Below are positions 6,619 to 15,222 of a stretch of DNA of 64,000 bases, piece by piece. Below the pieces are notes generated by a model, which made no database searches, had not been told where the DNA came from, and worked only from the letters and a program-made list of their open reading frames with translations. A program made the position numbers and the translations under genes. Numbering within the stretch: the first letter of the stretch is position 1; every line of letters begins with the position of its first letter. This stretch comes from JACRAR01 sp041674385 (GTDB taxonomy: Bacteria; Pseudomonadota; Gammaproteobacteria; Burkholderiales; Rhodocyclaceae): positions 81,626-145,625 of the forward strand of contig JBAYVU010000003.1 in assembly GCA_041674385.1 (NCBI GenBank). The letters are read 5' to 3'.

Positions 6619-9600
6619 CGGCTCAAACAATATTTCGAGATCATCCGCAGTGATCAAGTGCTGGCGTACGCCGACGCCAGCAAGCAGATTATCGGCCAAA
6701 CCGCGCTTGCGCTCCTGCAAGGCGAGAATTTTTTCTTCCACGGTGCCCTGGGTCATCAATTTGTACACAAACACCGGCTTGTCCTGACCGATGCGATGGG
6801 CGCGCGCCGTCGCCTGCTCTTCGACAGCCGGATTCCACCATGGATCGTAGTGGATTACCGTATCCGCAGCCGTCAGGTTGAGTCCGGTCCCGCCGGCTTT
6901 AAGACTGATCAGGAACAATTTGACTTCGCCCCGCTGAAAGCGGTTGACCGGTGTTTCCCGATTCTTGGTCTGTCCTGTCAACTTGACGTAACTGATGCCG
7001 CCATGGACAAGCTCATTCTCGATCAGCGCCAGCATACTGGTGAACTGCGAGAACAACAGCACGCTGCGGCCTTCCTCGAGCAATTCCGTCAGCATGGCCA
7101 TGAGCAACTCCAGCTTGGCCGATTCATGGGCTCTGTGCAACTGGATGGTTCCGGGCAACTTGACCAGGCGCGGGTCGCAGCAAGTCTGCCGGAGTTTCAG
7201 CAAGGCATCGAGTATCATGATCTGGCTTTGCGCCACACCCCTGACTGCCAGCACCTGGCGTAATTTCTTGTCGAAAGCCAGGCGCAGCGATTCGTAGAGG
7301 TCGCGCTGGCCGCCAGTCAACTCGACCCAACGGACAATCTCGGTTTTCGGCGGCAACTCGGTAAGCACTTGCTCCTTGGTTCGCCGCAGCAGGAACGGAC
7401 GCACCCGCTCGGCCAGTTGCTGGCGACGCTCATGGTCGCCGAATTTTTCGATAGGGGTGCGAAAGTTCGCGGCGAAGCGGCGCACGTCGCCAAGCAAACC
7501 CGGCAACAGGAAATTGTATTGCGCCCATAGCTCGCCGAGATGATTTTCCAGCGGCGTGCCGGTCAGCGACAGGCGATGCCTGGCCTTGAGCTGGCGTGCC
7601 ACCCGGTGCGACTGGGCCTTGGGGTTCTTGACGAACTGCGCTTCGTCCAGCACCAGCAGGTGATATTCCTGCGCCAGCAGCGCTTGCTGATCGCGAACCA
7701 GCAGCGGGTAGGTGGTGAGGATGACATCCGCCTGCGCCATCCCGGCAAACAGCGAGGACCGCTCCGGGCCATGCAAGGTCAGCACTTTCAGGTCGGGAGT
7801 AAACTGCTGAGCCTCGCTGTTCCAGTTGGCGATCAGACTGGTCGGCAACACCACCAAGCTGGGTCGGTCGGCGCGTCCGCAGGCCTTCTCCAGATGCAAA
7901 TGGGCGAGGGTCTGTACGGTCTTGCCCAACCCCATGTCATCGGCAAGAATGCCGGCAAGGCCGTAGCTGCGTAGGAATTGCAGCCAGTTGAGGCCGAGCT
8001 GCTGATAGGAACGCAGCGTGGCTTTAAACCCCGGCGCCGGCAAGGCTTCGGCAATCCCGGAAAAATCATGCAGGCGGCGACCCAGTTCGCGCAGCCTTTC
8101 TCCGCCCAGCCAGTGGCCGGGCAATTGCTCGAGTTCTACCAGCGCCGCGGCATTGAGCCGCGACAGTCGCGGCAAATCGTGATCGCCGTGGTCTCCCGCG
8201 AACTCGAACAAGGGGCCAAGCCAGGCACGCAAACGCTGCACGGGCACAGGCAACACATGCCGATCGTCGATCGACAGGGCAATCCGTTGATCGTCGCCGA
8301 GCAAGCGCAATTCTTCCCGCAGTTTCGGCCGGCTGGCGATCAGCCGCGCCAGCGGCTCGACCAGGCTGGTGCGATTCCCATCGATAATGACGCCAAGATC
8401 GAGATCGAACCAGTCGCCGTTGCTCTCCTGCTCGTCATCATGCACTTCGACGAACCAGTCATCGGCTTCCCTGACCTGATAAGGGAAATCCTCGTCGATT
8501 TCGACACGCATTCCCGCCGCCTCCAACTGCGGGATGGATTCCTCGACAAACGACAGCCAGTTGGACGCATCCTGATCGACCAGCAACAGACAATCCGTAC
8601 TGCTGTCGAGCCGCCGGTAATTCGGCAAACGCCGCCGATAGCTCTCCAGTCCCTGCGCCTGCAACAAACGCCAGGCAGCGCCCTCGCTTTCCATATCGCG
8701 CAGCAGTGTCAGCGCATGTCCGGCGCGTTCGGCGCGCAAGAAAGGTGGCGGGGTTTCCGCGGCAGCGACTCGCGGCAGACCCGGATATTCCAGCCAGAGC
8801 GTAGCTACCGCCAGATCTTCGGCGACGCCGATGGCGGCGATATGACGAAAGCGGCCGGCATGCAGGCAAAGCACGGTATCCGGCCGACCGGCGGATTCGT
8901 CCGGCACGGCAGCTTCCGGCAAGGGCAGCGACAAATGGCGCGTGGTGCCGATCTCCCGCATGCGTTCGCGCACCAGCAGCGCATCCAGATCATCCAGTGG
9001 CGGTGCCGAAAGCAGTTGCAAAGCGATATCCTCGGGCAGGTCGAGCTGTACTTCACCGGCTTCGCCACGGACTGGATTGACATACCAGAGCGGCCAGACC
9101 GGCAGCAGGATCAGAGCTTCCTTGCTATCCAGGCGCAACTGTTGCCTGCCATCGGCAGCGGGCTGCCAGACCAAGCCGGTACTGAATGGGGTACCGGCCT
9201 TTAAGGCGGGCTGATCGATATTCTCCAGATGCAAACGACCGGTGCGCAGTGCCATCCGCAATAGCTGCGCACCTTCCTCGCCACGCAAGGCCAGCGAAGC
9301 CTGGAAGGAAAATATGACACTATCCTGAAGAGCGAGAAACAGCCGCAAGACCGGCAGATCGGATGGCTGGTAGTAAGCCGGGACATTACCCCAGGTCAAC
9401 CGGTGAAAATCCGGACGGATCGGCTCCGGATGGCCATAGCCGCCGCTTTTCAAGTTGCGTGCTTTGAATAGTTGCAAATGGGCATCCGCAGCACTCAACA
9501 CATACAGAATGCACTGAGCGTTCGAAGCAGCGGGTGCCGGCTCGGATTGCTCAAGCGTACGCAGCCATGCCAGGGTGGCCGACGAAGGCACTTGGCGGTC

Positions 9601-9945
9601 CGGCTGAACCTCCGAGGGTAGTTCGAGTCCGGCTTTCCAGGTCAACAGCAGGGCAACGACGTGCTTGCAATTGAAGCCCACCGGACAGCTGCAATTGCCG
9701 TGTACGCGTTCGACCAGCCCAGCGTCGATGTCCAGTTGCACTTCCTGTCTGTAGGGCTTGCTCAAGTTGCCGCGACAGGTACCGGTGATGTACAGCTTCC
9801 TGTCTGCGGGATGCGCTTCAGCAATTTTGGCCCGGCCTTCCTCGGCATAGGCCAAACCCCGTTGGTAGGTGATCTGGCTAAAGAATTCATCGGGCTGGAA
9901 GCGGATCGGCGGTAACTCGTCCGGCATGCTGCTCAACATTCGCAT
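6607..9945 (-). CDS. SWIM zinc-finger SNF2-family DNA helicase/ATPase
   Basis: 1112 residues. N-terminal SWIM zinc finger CSCPVGFNCKH (Cys85, Cys87, Cys93, His95), a module expected to bind nucleic acid or protein. After a long variable middle part comes a superfamily 2 ATPase: Walker A DDMGLGKT, Walker B VLDEAQF, motif III LTGTPLEN, and the C-terminal lobe with LKAGGTGLNLTAAD and ARAHRIGQ. This is the RapA/HepA-like bacterial Swi2/Snf2 class, which moves along double-stranded DNA and remodels complexes; it probably does not unwind strands. The start at 9945 has GGAAT 12 bases upstream; Met7 is an alternative. Its stop lies inside a 31-base repeat and oxyR follows on the same strand. Confidence 0.9.
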   Translation of the reverse strand: MRMLSSMPDELPPIRFQPDEFFSQITYQRGLAYAEEGRAKIAEAHPADRKLYITGTCRGNLSKPYRQEVQLDIDAGLVERVHGNCSCPVGFNCKHVVALLLTWKAGLELPSEVQPDRQVPSSATLAWLRTLEQSEPAPAASNAQCILYVLSAADAHLQLFKARNLKSGGYGHPEPIRPDFHRLTWGNVPAYYQPSDLPVLRLFLALQDSVIFSFQASLALRGEEGAQLLRMALRTGRLHLENIDQPALKAGTPFSTGLVWQPAADGRQQLRLDSKEALILLPVWPLWYVNPVRGEAGEVQLDLPEDIALQLLSAPPLDDLDALLVRERMREIGTTRHLSLPLPEAAVPDESAGRPDTVLCLHAGRFRHIAAIGVAEDLAVATLWLEYPGLPRVAAAETPPPFLRAERAGHALTLLRDMESEGAAWRLLQAQGLESYRRRLPNYRRLDSSTDCLLLVDQDASNWLSFVEESIPQLEAAGMRVEIDEDFPYQVREADDWFVEVHDDEQESNGDWFDLDLGVIIDGNRTSLVEPLARLIASRPKLREELRLLGDDQRIALSIDDRHVLPVPVQRLRAWLGPLFEFAGDHGDHDLPRLSRLNAAALVELEQLPGHWLGGERLRELGRRLHDFSGIAEALPAPGFKATLRSYQQLGLNWLQFLRSYGLAGILADDMGLGKTVQTLAHLHLEKACGRADRPSLVVLPTSLIANWNSEAQQFTPDLKVLTLHGPERSSLFAGMAQADVILTTYPLLVRDQQALLAQEYHLLVLDEAQFVKNPKAQSHRVARQLKARHRLSLTGTPLENHLGELWAQYNFLLPGLLGDVRRFAANFRTPIEKFGDHERRQQLAERVRPFLLRRTKEQVLTELPPKTEIVRWVELTGGQRDLYESLRLAFDKKLRQVLAVRGVAQSQIMILDALLKLRQTCCDPRLVKLPGTIQLHRAHESAKLELLMAMLTELLEEGRSVLLFSQFTSMLALIENELVHGGISYVKLTGQTKNRETPVNRFQRGEVKLFLISLKAGGTGLNLTAADTVIHYDPWWNPAVEEQATARAHRIGQDKPVFVYKLMTQGTVEEKILALQERKRGLADNLLAGVGVRQHLITADDLEILFEPLAP

Positions 9946-9975
9946 TTCTGTCTAATTCCTGCAATCGCAGATAAT

Positions 9976-10006
9976 CCAGTACCACTAAATCAACATTGGG
10001 CACCAA
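9976..10006 (-). repeat. 31-base dispersed repeat, copy B
   Basis: On the minus strand reads TTGGTGCCCAATG, TTGATTTAGTGGTACTGG. It lies 30 bases upstream of the SNF2 helicase start, in the divergent region shared with the bacteriohemerythrin gene. A second, more degenerate match may follow at about 10015-10050 (minus strand CTGGTACCC ... AAGTTG ... GTACCGG). Confidence 0.5.
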
Positions 10007-10098
10007 TGCGCCTAACCCGGTACAATCAGGACAACTTGCTAGGGTACCAGACTCTCGGCTGTTGCGATGGGTTCATTCGTACTCGGGCGGGTTTTTGC

Positions 10099-10139
10099 TT
10101 GACCCAAATCAATACCCGGATGGCTTGTTGATCTAGGAT
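10099..10139 (+). promoter_or_regulatory. FNR/ANR-type box with class II promoter geometry
   Basis: TTGAC-CCAA-ATCAA at 10099-10112 differs from the FNR consensus TTGAT-N4-ATCAA by one base. A -10-like TAGGAT lies at 10134-10139. A site centred at -41.5 would put the transcription start near 10147, which fits this -10 within a base. It would give oxygen-limited activation of the bacteriohemerythrin gene downstream. Confidence 0.6.
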
Positions 10140-10258
10140 TGCTCAATTGGAATGTCGATTGCTTATTGTGAATGACAAGGACAGAGCACCCCAAGCTCAT
10201 CAGTGTGCACCAGTCCTGCGAAGAATCTCGACGCTATCGCAAGTCATGGAGAATGCTT

Positions 10259-10693
10259 ATGGAAGATCGGCTGGTTTTCGGTTCAAGATATGTTGTAGGC
10301 ATTGAACAGGTTGATCGGGAACATCAAAAACTGTTTGAGCTCGCAAGCAGGATTCACGATCTCCTGGCGATGGACGTCATCGTACCCATGAATGAAATCC
10401 AGTCGGCGATTACCGAACTGGTCGACTACATCAAAATCCATTTCGCCGACGAAGAGTCGCTGATGAAAGCCAATGCTTATCCCGATCTGGAGAACCACCG
10501 GGAACTACACGCTTACCTGCTTTCCCGGATCAAGGATTTCGAAAAGAGCGTGGAACTCGCCGAGCAGTTTACGCCGGTCGATGTATACGAATTTCTCTGT
10601 AATTGGTTAGGCGATCACATTCAGGCCAGCGATAGGAATTTCGGAGAGTATTATTCCGAGCGTGTCGCGCACAGTTCGGAAGCCGCGTTTTAA
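10259..10693 (+). CDS. Bacteriohemerythrin (di-iron O2-binding protein)
   Basis: 144 residues from ATG 10259. The hemerythrin signature is complete: GIEQVDREHQKLF, HFADEESLM, HRELHAYLL and a final WLGDHIQASD, supplying the His, Glu and Asp ligands of the di-iron site. The reading frame is open back to ATG 10172, but the extra 29 residues carry no family features and have no Shine-Dalgarno, whereas GGAG at 10248-10251 is 7 bases before ATG 10259, so the short form is preferred. Hemerythrins bind O2 reversibly for storage, delivery or sensing. The FNR-type site upstream (10099-10112) suggests expression at low oxygen. A second hemerythrin domain in this window is fused to a cyclase (26194-27693). 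Confidence 0.88.
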   Translation: MEDRLVFGSRYVVGIEQVDREHQKLFELASRIHDLLAMDVIVPMNEIQSAITELVDYIKIHFADEESLMKANAYPDLENHRELHAYLLSRIKDFEKSVELAEQFTPVDVYEFLCNWLGDHIQASDRNFGEYYSERVAHSSEAAF

Positions 10694-10707
10694 CCCGCCC
10701 GCCCCTG

Positions 10708-10738
10708 CTAGTGCCAACATTTGGTTCTGGAGTACCGG
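10708..10738 (+). repeat. 31-base dispersed repeat, copy C
   Basis: Reads CTAGTGCCAACAT, TTGGTTCTGGAGTACCGG, starting 14 bases after the bacteriohemerythrin stop codon and in the same orientation as that gene. The inner half TTGGTTCTGG is identical to copy E at 61144. Confidence 0.55.
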
Positions 10739-10778
10739 TACGCCGAGCTCGTGGGCAGCAACGCCAAGGTAAGCAGGC

Positions 10779-11126
10779 ATGAGATATTTTCTGTTGCTAC
10801 TCCTGCTTGGGTTGGCATGCGGCGTCGGGGCAGACCAGGCAAAACCGCTCGACCCAGCAGTCAGTATCGGCGAGTTGCCGCGCGAAGCGCGTGCGACGTT
10901 GCAGTTGATCGAACGCGGCGGCCCCTTTCCCTACCGGCGCGATGGCGTGGTTTTCGGCAATCTCGAACAACGCTTACCGATAAAGCCGCGCGGCAGTTAC
11001 CGCGAATACACGGTGCCAACGCCTGGCGTCAAAAGCAGGGGAGCGCGCCGCATCATTGCGGGAAACAGCGGCGAACTTTACTATAGCGACGATCATTACC
11101 GCAGCTTTCGCAGGATCCGCGAATGA
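10779..11126 (+). CDS. Secreted guanyl-specific ribonuclease (RNase Sa/barnase-type)
   Basis: 115 residues: a signal peptide (MRYFLLLLLLGLACGVGA), then a mature RNase of about 97 residues with the family landmarks LPREARATLQLIERGGPFPY, GVVFGNLEQRLP, YREYTVPTPG, RGARRIIAG and SDDHYRSF. The conserved Glu (REYTV), Arg (RGARR) and His (DDHY) correspond to the catalytic triad of RNase Sa. It cleaves RNA after G residues and would be toxic in the cytoplasm. The stop overlaps the barstar start in ATGA, so toxin and inhibitor are translationally coupled. It may serve in competition or in RNA scavenging. Confidence 0.92.
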   Translation: MRYFLLLLLLGLACGVGADQAKPLDPAVSIGELPREARATLQLIERGGPFPYRRDGVVFGNLEQRLPIKPRGSYREYTVPTPGVKSRGARRIIAGNSGELYYSDDHYRSFRRIRE

Positions 11127-11575
11127 GCGAAACCGACCGTCTCGAAGCCTTGTTGGGCGATGCCACGCGTGCCGGCGTCTATCACCTGCCGCATTCACCG
11201 GACACCGGCCATGACTACCTGGTCGCCGCCGCCGAAACCTGCGGCTATTGCGTATTCCATGTCGACCTGGCCAGCGTCAAGGACAAGGATGGTCTGTTGG
11301 CCGCGATCGGCAGGGATATGGCATTCCCCGAATGGTTTGGCCGCAACTGGGATGCGCTGGCCGACTGCCTGGCCGACCTCGGCTGGCGTCCGGCCGAGGG
11401 CTACCTGATCCTGCTGGAACATGTCGATGGCTTGCATGCCCAAGCCCCAGCCGATCTGCTCGCGGCACTGAACGTCTTCGCGGAAGCCTCCAACACGTGG
11501 CGCGAACAAGGTATCGCGCTGTGGTGCTTGGTCGATATGCGGGCCGACGGTATCGCTTGGCTGCCGGAGTTCTGA
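11123..11575 (+). CDS. Barstar-family ribonuclease inhibitor
   Basis: 150 residues, longer than the 90-residue Bacillus barstar because of about 50 extra N-terminal residues. The core FPEWFGRNWDALADCLADLGW is the family hallmark and carries the acidic residues that block the RNase active site. It has no signal peptide, as expected of a cytoplasmic immunity protein. It is coupled to the RNase by a 4-base overlap, and its TGA overlaps the next ATG (TGATG at 11573-11577). Confidence 0.92.
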   Translation: MSETDRLEALLGDATRAGVYHLPHSPDTGHDYLVAAAETCGYCVFHVDLASVKDKDGLLAAIGRDMAFPEWFGRNWDALADCLADLGWRPAEGYLILLEHVDGLHAQAPADLLAALNVFAEASNTWREQGIALWCLVDMRADGIAWLPEF

Positions 11576-12042
11576 TGCCGGGCAACAAGAAGCCGGTGTC
11601 GGTGCTGGTGCTGATTCATACTTCGGCATTGGAGATCCTCCTCCTGGAACGCGCCACCCGTCCGGGCTTCTGGCAGTCCGTCACCGGCAGCCAGGAAGAT
11701 GCGGAGGACCTCCGCGATACGGCAAGACGCGAAGTCCAAGAAGAAACCGGTATCGACGCGGCTGCCGAGGACATCATTGACTGGCGCTTGATAAACCGCT
11801 ACGAGATATTTTCCGAGTGGCGGCAGCGCTATCCCGAGGGCATCACGCATAACATGGAACATGTCTTCAGTCTATGCGTGCCGCGCGAAACGCCGGTTGT
11901 GATCGCGCCACCAGAACATCTCCGCCATGTCTGGCTGCCGTGGCGCGAGGCGGCGGAAAGAGTCTTCTCGTGGAGCAACCGGGATGCAATCCTGATGCTG
12001 CCCTTGCGTCAGACCTTCTCCATGCAGAAATCTCGGCTTTGA
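11575..12042 (+). CDS. nudB: Nudix hydrolase, dihydroneopterin triphosphate/dATP pyrophosphatase type
   Basis: 155 residues. The Nudix box spans Gly38 to Ile60 (G-x5-E-x7-REVQEETGI) with all catalytic Glu and Arg residues present. The flanking signatures (PVSVLVLIHT, LLLERATRPGFWQSVTGS, WRLINRYEIF, HNMEHVFSL) match NudB, which removes pyrophosphate from dihydroneopterin triphosphate in folate synthesis and also acts on dATP. The start is ATG 11575 overlapping the barstar stop. Its 3' end overlaps the 3' end of the convergent GGDEF-EAL gene by 34 bases. Confidence 0.88.
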   Translation: MPGNKKPVSVLVLIHTSALEILLLERATRPGFWQSVTGSQEDAEDLRDTARREVQEETGIDAAAEDIIDWRLINRYEIFSEWRQRYPEGITHNMEHVFSLCVPRETPVVIAPPEHLRHVWLPWREAAERVFSWSNRDAILMLPLRQTFSMQKSRL

Positions 12043-14963
12043 TGGCGCTGCAAAAATTCGCCGAACTCATCAGGCGGCAGCGGCTTGCTGCAATAGAATC
12101 CCTGAATCGCCTCGCATCGCTGGTCGACGAGGAAGTCCCGCTGTTCGGCAGTCTCAACGCCTTCGGCAACCACGCCCAAGTTGAGACTGTGCGCCAGCGC
12201 GATGATAGTCTGGGCAATCGCGGCAGCATCTTCGTTGCCGGTCACCTCGCTCACGAAAGACCGGTCGACTTTCAGGACATCGAGCGGGAAACGCCGCAGA
12301 TAACTCAGGCTCGAATAACCGGTGCCGAAGTCGTCGAGCGACAGGCGCAGCCCGGCTTCGCGCATCTGGCTCAACACCCCGATCGTGCGCTCCGGATCCT
12401 GCATGACCATACTCTCGGTCATTTCGATCTCCAGGCAGGAAGCTTCCAAACCATGGTCGGCTAGACTCTGCTCAATCAGTTTGAACAAGTTGGTCTGGCG
12501 GAACTGGCGCGCTGAAATGTTGATGGCCACACGCGGTGCCGGCAAATCATCAAGCCGCCAAGCGCTGATTTGACTGCAAACATGGTGCAGCACCCATTCG
12601 CCGATAATCCCGATCAATCCGGTCTCTTCCGCCAGTGGAATGAACTGTCCCGGAGACACCAGCCCCATGTCATTGTCCTGCCAGCGCACCAAAGCTTCAG
12701 CCCCGATGATCTGCCCGCTGCCCAGGCACAGCTGCGGCTGATAGTGCAACAGGAAATCGCCACGATCCACCGCCCGCCTCAGTTTGGATTCGATGGTCAG
12801 CCTCTGTTCGCGCTGCGAGTGCATTTCCTCGGAAAACGATTGCACGTTGTTGCGTCCGTGGGACTTGGCACGGTACATGGCCAGGTCGGCATTGCGCACC
12901 AGCGTTTCTCCCTCTGAACCATCGCGCGGAAATACGCTGGTGCCGATGCTGGCACCGACGAAAACCTCATGGCCGTTGAGTTCGAAGGCTTTGCTCAGCG
13001 CCGCCAGCGCTCTGCTGGCAACGGACTCAATGCCGCAGTCTCCTTCCACGGCGTTAAGGAGCATGACAAACTCGTCGCCACCCAGGCGCGCCAGCGTATC
13101 GCCATCGCGCACGCACTCCTGCATGCGTTGTGCAGCCTCACGCAACAGGCTGTCGCCGGCGTTATGGCCGAGGCTGTCATTAACGGCCTTGAAGCCGTCA
13201 AGATCGACGAAAAGAATTCCCACCTGGTCATTTCGCCGGCCGGCTGCGGCGATAGACTGCTGAAGGCGGTCCTGGAACAAGATGCGGTTGGGTAGCCCGG
13301 TCAGGACGTCGTGGTGAGTGCAGCGCAACAGTTCGTCCATCTGGTTGAAGCGCTCAGTCACATCCTTGAAGATGCTGATGTAATGGGTAACGGTGCCGTG
13401 GTTGTCGCGCACAGGCGCCGCCGAGAGCTCATTCCAGAAACGACTACCGTCTTTCTTCAAGCAATGTAGCGTAACCACGCCCTCCCTGCGCTCGCGCAGA
13501 ATCTGGCGCAGGCTTTCCACATCTGGCTGATACAAGTCGCTGCCGATAAACATTCGGCCGCTGCAGCCGATGACCTCTTCCTGTTGGTAGCCGGTAATGC
13601 GTTCGAACGCCGGATTGACGTAGATGATAGGGTAACCTGGCGCCAATGCATCGGTGATCATGACGCCTTCACCCGTCGATTCGATGGCGCGTTTGCGTAG
13701 ATGCAGGTCGGTGAGCACTGCGTCTCTTGCCGACAGGTCGCGGTAGAAAGCGGTGAACAAGTCGCCGGAGTGAAGTTTCAGATGGCTGACCGAAAGATCG
13801 ACGCGGATCTCCTTGCCGGATTTTTGCATCACCCAGATTTCCATCGATCGCCAACTGCTTTCCTGGGTTCCGCTCCTGATGAATTTCTCCATGCTCTCGC
13901 GATGGCGAACCCGGAAACGCTCCGGATACAAGGTAAACACGTCCGTGCCGACCAACTCGTCGGGGTGGTAACCGAACACCGCAACGACGCTTTGATTGGC
14001 AAAAATGACGATGCCATCGGCATTGGTTACCAGGATGGCGTCGTGTGAAGTCTCCAGAATCAGCCGACTGCGCGTTTCGCTCTCCCTGAGGATCTTTTCG
14101 GTCTGCGTCCTCTCGTTGAACAAGTTCTGCATCGCATCGGCCATGTGGTTGAGCCGCGTGATCAGTCTGCCGACTTCATCGCTGGTCGGGATGCTGATGC
14201 GCGCGCCAAAATCCCCGCCGGCCAAGCGTTCCGCCATCAGAGTGATCGCTGAAAATGGCCGCAGCAACCGCTTGCGGATGTAGAAATAAGCCGCGAACCA
14301 GAGCAGGATGCCCATGATCAGTATGGCGTACACCAGTTCGCTCAACCAAGCGCGGTCGGCGACGCTGTGTTCGACAATGTGACGCACATTGTTGTCAGCG
14401 GTCGTCAGCAAGGATTGCGCATTGTCATCAAGATAGCGAATTGCCCGAACGACCTCGAGCGATGACATTGGCTGCGCTGCGATAATCGCAGCGGCGTGGC
14501 GATAGCCTTGCCATTGTTTGGTCAGCACGTCCAAGCCCAAGTTACCCGCCGAGTGGCTGCCTGCAAAAACGCCTATTTCATCGCTGACTCGACGCAGATC
14601 CGCCAAGTCGGCTTCAAAACGTTCGATCAGTCGCGTCAGTTCGAGCCGTGAGCCGCTGGCGTCATGCGGATCGTTATCGACGCGCTGGGCGATGAAGGCG
14701 ATACGCTGCGATAGAGAGCGCAGCCGCCCCGCAGTGTTGACCAGGTTAACGAAACCGGTTTGACGCTCGAAAACGTGGTTGCTGATAACCACGATGGTCA
14801 ACCCGATCAGGAGCAGCAGCAGGAAGCCGATGACAACGTCCCGGCGTAAGCTCGAACTCAGACAAGCGTCGGCGAGACGGCGAATACGCTTGGTCCTATT
14901 GGTTCCAATGGAACCAATAGGAGTCTCGTCCGAGCCTGGCGCTCGGCTACGCGATACGTTCAC
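12009..14963 (-). CDS. Membrane PilJ-N/HAMP/PAS/GGDEF/EAL cyclic-di-GMP enzyme
   Basis: 984 residues from a GTG at 14963, with GAGGA 6 bases upstream. Order: TM1 (about 43-63), a periplasmic helical sensor with the PilJ/nitrate-sensor-like phrase TAGRLRSLSQRI, TM2 (about 213-232), HAMP, two PAS domains (ETSHDAILVTNADG; AIESTGEGVMITD), GGDEF and EAL. The cyclase motif is an intact GGDEF with an RDGD inhibitory site five residues before it. The phosphodiesterase has EALVRW, DDFGTGYSS and LKVDRSF, so both activities look possible. It adjusts c-di-GMP in response to a periplasmic signal and a PAS-bound cue. A perfect palindrome lies in its 5' coding region (14895-14921), and a palindrome shared with the HU promoter lies upstream. 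Confidence 0.92.
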   Translation of the reverse strand: MNVSRSRAPGSDETPIGSIGTNRTKRIRRLADACLSSSLRRDVVIGFLLLLLIGLTIVVISNHVFERQTGFVNLVNTAGRLRSLSQRIAFIAQRVDNDPHDASGSRLELTRLIERFEADLADLRRVSDEIGVFAGSHSAGNLGLDVLTKQWQGYRHAAAIIAAQPMSSLEVVRAIRYLDDNAQSLLTTADNNVRHIVEHSVADRAWLSELVYAILIMGILLWFAAYFYIRKRLLRPFSAITLMAERLAGGDFGARISIPTSDEVGRLITRLNHMADAMQNLFNERTQTEKILRESETRSRLILETSHDAILVTNADGIVIFANQSVVAVFGYHPDELVGTDVFTLYPERFRVRHRESMEKFIRSGTQESSWRSMEIWVMQKSGKEIRVDLSVSHLKLHSGDLFTAFYRDLSARDAVLTDLHLRKRAIESTGEGVMITDALAPGYPIIYVNPAFERITGYQQEEVIGCSGRMFIGSDLYQPDVESLRQILRERREGVVTLHCLKKDGSRFWNELSAAPVRDNHGTVTHYISIFKDVTERFNQMDELLRCTHHDVLTGLPNRILFQDRLQQSIAAAGRRNDQVGILFVDLDGFKAVNDSLGHNAGDSLLREAAQRMQECVRDGDTLARLGGDEFVMLLNAVEGDCGIESVASRALAALSKAFELNGHEVFVGASIGTSVFPRDGSEGETLVRNADLAMYRAKSHGRNNVQSFSEEMHSQREQRLTIESKLRRAVDRGDFLLHYQPQLCLGSGQIIGAEALVRWQDNDMGLVSPGQFIPLAEETGLIGIIGEWVLHHVCSQISAWRLDDLPAPRVAINISARQFRQTNLFKLIEQSLADHGLEASCLEIEMTESMVMQDPERTIGVLSQMREAGLRLSLDDFGTGYSSLSYLRRFPLDVLKVDRSFVSEVTGNEDAAAIAQTIIALAHSLNLGVVAEGVETAEQRDFLVDQRCEAIQGFYCSKPLPPDEFGEFLQRHQSRDFCMEKV
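14895..14921. repeat. 27-base perfect palindrome inside the 5' coding region
   Basis: CCTATTGGTTCCA (14895-14907) and TGGAACCAATAGG (14909-14921) are exact reverse complements around a single A. The element falls at about codons 15-23 of the GGDEF-EAL gene. In the mRNA it would form a very stable hairpin just after the start codon. It could be a protein-binding operator or a translation brake. Confidence 0.6.
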
Positions 14964-15109
14964 TGGTTTTCCTCACGCCTCTGGATGTATTCCGGGTCGT
15001 ATGTCGTCATGCCGTTCTCCCCCTCCACCAACTTTGTGCCCGCTAAGGCGGATCCTAAATGCTGAAGGGGGAATTTACGGGTTCATCGAAGAAGTGTGTA
15101 TTGGGCTAA

Positions 15110-15140
15110 TGCCATAATTTGGCTATGGCAAATGCCATAG
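15110..15140. promoter_or_regulatory. Candidate operator: TATGGCA/TGCCATA half-sites
   Basis: The palindrome CTATGGCA-AA-TGCCATAG occupies 15123-15140, and a third half-site TGCCATA lies at 15110-15116. It is 160 bases upstream of the GGDEF-EAL start (14963). The core TATGGCAAANGCCATA recurs at 18492-18507 before the HU gene. The gap 14964-15222 holds no gene. Confidence 0.5.
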
Positions 15141-15222
15141 TCTCGGCCATGCGGTAACAAGTCGCACCTCGAACACGGGCAGCGGTTCGCGCTGGCCATC
15201 CGTTCTTCGGCGAGGGAGTGCC

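Noticed and set aside
7978..9204. 408-codon plus-strand ORF
   Set aside because: Antisense to the SNF2 helicase, which has clear domain motifs; long opposite frames are common in GC-rich DNA.
10172..10258. Upstream ATG of the bacteriohemerythrin
   Set aside because: No Shine-Dalgarno and no family-like residues in the extra 29 codons; ATG 10259 has GGAG at good spacing.
15020..15060. Possible sixth copy of the 31-base repeat (CACCAACTTTGTGCCCG)
   Set aside because: Only a short block matches and the half-elements are in the wrong relative orientation; judged chance similarity.
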